DNA of 64,000 nt. It comes from Luzula sylvatica (Eukaryota > Streptophyta > Magnoliopsida > Poales > Juncaceae). Below the pieces are notes generated by a model. That model ran no database searches, was not told the origin of the DNA, and saw only the letters and a program-made list of their open reading frames with translations. Made by a program: the position numbers and the translations under genes. The stretch spans positions 23,737,150-23,801,149 of the forward strand of contig OX326960.1 in the NCBI GenBank assembly GCA_946800325.1, written 5' to 3'. Shown here one piece after another: positions 61,286-64,000 of this stretch; positions within the stretch are counted from its first letter, which is position 1; every line of letters starts with the position of its first letter.

Positions 61286-61881
61286 TCCCGCCAAAACCAA
61301 GATTACAAAAATGTTACCGCTATTTTTCTAATTTTGAATAAGTTATGCTTAGAAGTTAGATCTAGAATTTTGAAGACGGTTTTGTGATACTTGTTTCTCA
61401 TGGATAACTTGAATTAGAGAGATATTTTGAATTGTTTTTGTTAATTGAAATGAGTTATTCATGATTACATATCGAAAACCAATCATGTTAGACGTGCCAC
61501 CAAAAAATTCTATATAATCTCTCAAATTTATATCATCTTCAATAATTGCTTACACAAAAATAACTCGCAAAGTTTACGTCGAGAGTTTAGTTTAAAAACA
61601 AACATTCGACCAAAAGAAAACCTAAATTATCAGATAATTTATGAAGATTAAACACAAGTCTGTATTTCCTACCATATAACAATAGCTATAAATCGAACTA
61701 ATAATACAATAAATAATTTACTTGGTTTTTCTCAATTTGCCCTTTCGACTACTAGATTTCCTCTTATTATCTTGATTCTTAAACCAAGCATTGATCCAAC
61801 TTTAACTAATTGAAATCAGGAATGTAGGGTCAGACCCGAATTTTCGAGGCCTTAAGACCAAATTTTAAAAAGACCTTTATA

Positions 61882-62743
61882 TCTTTAATAGTCCTAATGT
61901 TGAACATCTTCCCCCAATCTGCCACGTGTGCAGTTTTTTTTTTTTTTTTTTATATTTTCTATTACAACCCAAATTATACCCATGTATGAAAGGAAAATAT
62001 ACTTGGCCCCCCAAATTCACCACAGTAGTCTTGATGAAGTGATAAAGTGCATTGGTTAACATTTCAATTAACTCGATTAAATGTTAATTGACACGTTTAA
62101 TTAACACATCAATAATTTATAATATATTAATATTATTAAATGTTAATTGACGTGTCAATTCAGTTAAATTGTCAATTAAATCATTAATTGAGTCAATTAA
62201 TAATACTAATCAACTTACTTAATCATCTTTTGTCGCCTCATCAAGCATGCAATTTTTGTGTTATTGGGACTCCATATATAATTTTCGTATGAAAATATGG
62301 CTCAATTGTTAATTTTTATGGCATAATTTACAATTGTGTTCTTTTTTTTTAAAAAAATTGATATTTAATTATGTTAATGAATGAAATTTCAAATATATAT
62401 TTTCGGTTTTGTGTGTATTATTCACTGTTTTCTTTTATTTGTTTTGAAATTTTAATTTTGTTTGAAGTATAACATGTTATATTTTAGTTATGTTGTGTGA
62501 ATTTATAATGATGGACCAATTTCATGGATCCTTATTAATTATAAGGAATATAAATGCATGATAGACCAATTTCATGAATCTTTATTAATTATAATGAATT
62601 TATTGGCATCAATATATTTGCAAACATATGATAATATTAATTGAGTTTAAACACACCCGCGCAAATTATATTTAAACAAATTATTCAAAAACATGTAAAA
62701 AAAGATATATGAAGTCCCGCGCAATTGCGCGGGCTATTGCTAG
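61882..62743 (+). mobile_element. Non-autonomous Helitron, 862 bp, with empty site in unit 1
   Basis: Starts TCTTTAATAG after an A. It ends with a perfect 18-bp palindrome cccgcgcaattgcgcggg (62,716-62,733), 6 bases, then CTAG (62,740-62,743) before a T. Unit 1 (58,821) shows the uninterrupted sequence. This fits Helitron insertion between A and T with no target duplication. It has no helicase gene. The 3' palindrome is the same as that of the element at 5,862-6,747, so the two belong to one family. Confidence 0.85.
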
Positions 62744-63607
62744 TTATTGTTAAATATGAGCATATGACAAGGTCTAGGAAAACTTAAAATTATGACTTAT
62801 GTTTATTTTTTATTCTCTACTAAATAATTATTGTAAGTTTTAAACATAACATAACATAAAATTAGAAGAAGAAAAAAATGTATTTTTCTCAAAATAATGT
62901 GGACCTAATTGTTTGGCAGTGTAGGAAAAAAAAAGTGCAAGTCTTCGAAAATATGATTATTTTTCATGAATTATCAAACTTCACAGCATCATAAAATAAG
63001 AACAAGAACAACAATTTGGATCTAAGGAAAAAAAATACAATTGGCAGAAACACAATTTGGAGCTCATAATATTTTTTTTCATTTGTCAGTTTCAGTTTTC
63101 CATTGTTATTTTTAGTGAAGAGTTAATGTTTCAGTAGGATTTCTGCCAGCAGGCCTGGTATCAAATATTACGAGACCCAAGGTAAACTTTTTTTTAAATA
63201 TTCTAATTAATTTATTCAAAAAATATATTCTAATCAAATGACTATACTAGTTAAAATTTCATTACTAATCAAATTCTATTAAAATTAATTTTATATTCTA
63301 TTAATATATACTTTTCATTTCTTAATAATTCATGTTATGATATGAAATTTGAATTTAATTATAAGCATTATTTTTATAAGGTATAAAGTTGGTGGGTCCT
63401 TTATTAAAGATTATTATGAATTTTTTGTAGTATATTGGATGTTTATTTTTGTTTCAATTGTTATCATAAACAAGAACACAAAATACCACAAATATAATTT
63501 CACAAAATATTTCGCCTAATATTTATTGAATCTTTTTGTTCCAATCTTCTACTTTTCTTCTCCGAGTTTCATATTCTCCATCGTTACAAGGATATCTTCT
63601 TAATACT

Positions 63608-64000
63608 CAATATATACATAACAAAAACAAAAACAAAAAACAAAATCGAACCACCAAATTTTCCGGATCCTATACCCTGGTCTCGTAGGCCTATGCAAGG
63701 AGTCGGCCCTGCAATAATGGGTCGATCGTATCACTCGTACCAATTGTACTTTCTGGTTGAACATACTTAGATCTGCTCAATATGTTTTTTATTCAGCAAA
63801 TTATTATTATTGTTAAATTTGTTATTGGAGACAGTCCGTTGAAACTAGTTTATTAAATAATATGTAGGTGTTGAAGGCAATATATAAATAGTACATTATA
63901 AAAAAAAATGTATATGTATTATAAAATTATGAAAATATTAAAATTAGTATATAACTCCATGTAGGTATGGTAAAATAATTATGTAGAAGATTTTAACATA
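63608..64000 (+). repeat. Defensin-like tandem unit 3, cut by the window edge
   Basis: Begins tcaatatatacataacaaaaac... and aligns with the starts of units 1 and 2 (ctggtctcgtaggcctatgc at 63,679). The gene itself would lie about 1.2-1.3 kb further on if the unit is complete, beyond the window. Confidence 0.85.

Larger units (their letters stand above)
59571..63607 (+). repeat. Defensin-like tandem unit 2
   Basis: Direct tandem copy of unit 1, about 4.0 kb, of which 862 bp is a Helitron. It lacks the three LINE pieces of unit 1. It differs by many substitutions and a patch near 63,135-63,240 (ctgccagcaggcctgg...), so the copies are not brand new. Confidence 0.85.

Overview
The window is nuclear DNA of a flowering plant, most likely a eudicot. 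It is very AT-rich, its genes have GT-AG introns, and it is packed with plant-type transposable elements: Ty1/Copia LTR elements with a tRNA-iMet primer site, plant LINEs whose last domain carries the WKERNRRIF motif, hAT, Helitron, PIF/Harbinger and tRNA-derived SINE elements. I could not name the species. The only intact protein genes I can defend are three copies of one small two-exon gene. It encodes a secreted, 8-cysteine defensin-like peptide of 76 residues (15,945-16,343 minus; 57,828-58,228 plus; 60,889-61,285 plus). The longest open frames over their second exons are in the wrong reading frame, so single-ORF scans miss them.

Layout. Positions 1-14,639 and 32,346-47,403 are two nearly identical copies of one segment. 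Each copy starts in a Copia leader with an array of palindromic 14-mers, continues through a SINE/Helitron/(AT)n composite cluster, a stretch with exon-like blocks of an unidentified gene, two Helitron-like insertions and Copia LTR remnants. Copy 1 breaks off inside an LTR at 14,639 and is joined through patchwork filler DNA to a Copia gag fragment and then to an inverted defensin-like gene unit (15,364-17,110). Next come a 941-bp hAT element (17,124-18,064), a 4.6-kb hAT element with transposase remnant (18,620-23,228), a long gene-poor stretch, a PIF/Harbinger-like element (29,067-29,832), and a Copia LTR plus primer binding site (31,136-32,168) that leads into copy 2.

Right of copy 2 are a minus-strand Copia relic carrying a solo LTR, a 0.45-kb foldback element, and a 5.9-kb nested Copia composite (49,076-54,980). 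From about 54,986 to the window end lie tandem units of the defensin-like locus. Unit 1 holds gene B and nested LINE inserts, unit 2 holds gene C and a Helitron, and unit 3 is cut by the window edge. The peptide genes share exon structure, intron position, signal peptide and several hundred bases of upstream sequence including a TATA box, so they are recent duplicates and probably share expression. Everything else is mobile-element material, much of it datable relative to the duplications by empty sites in the sister copy.
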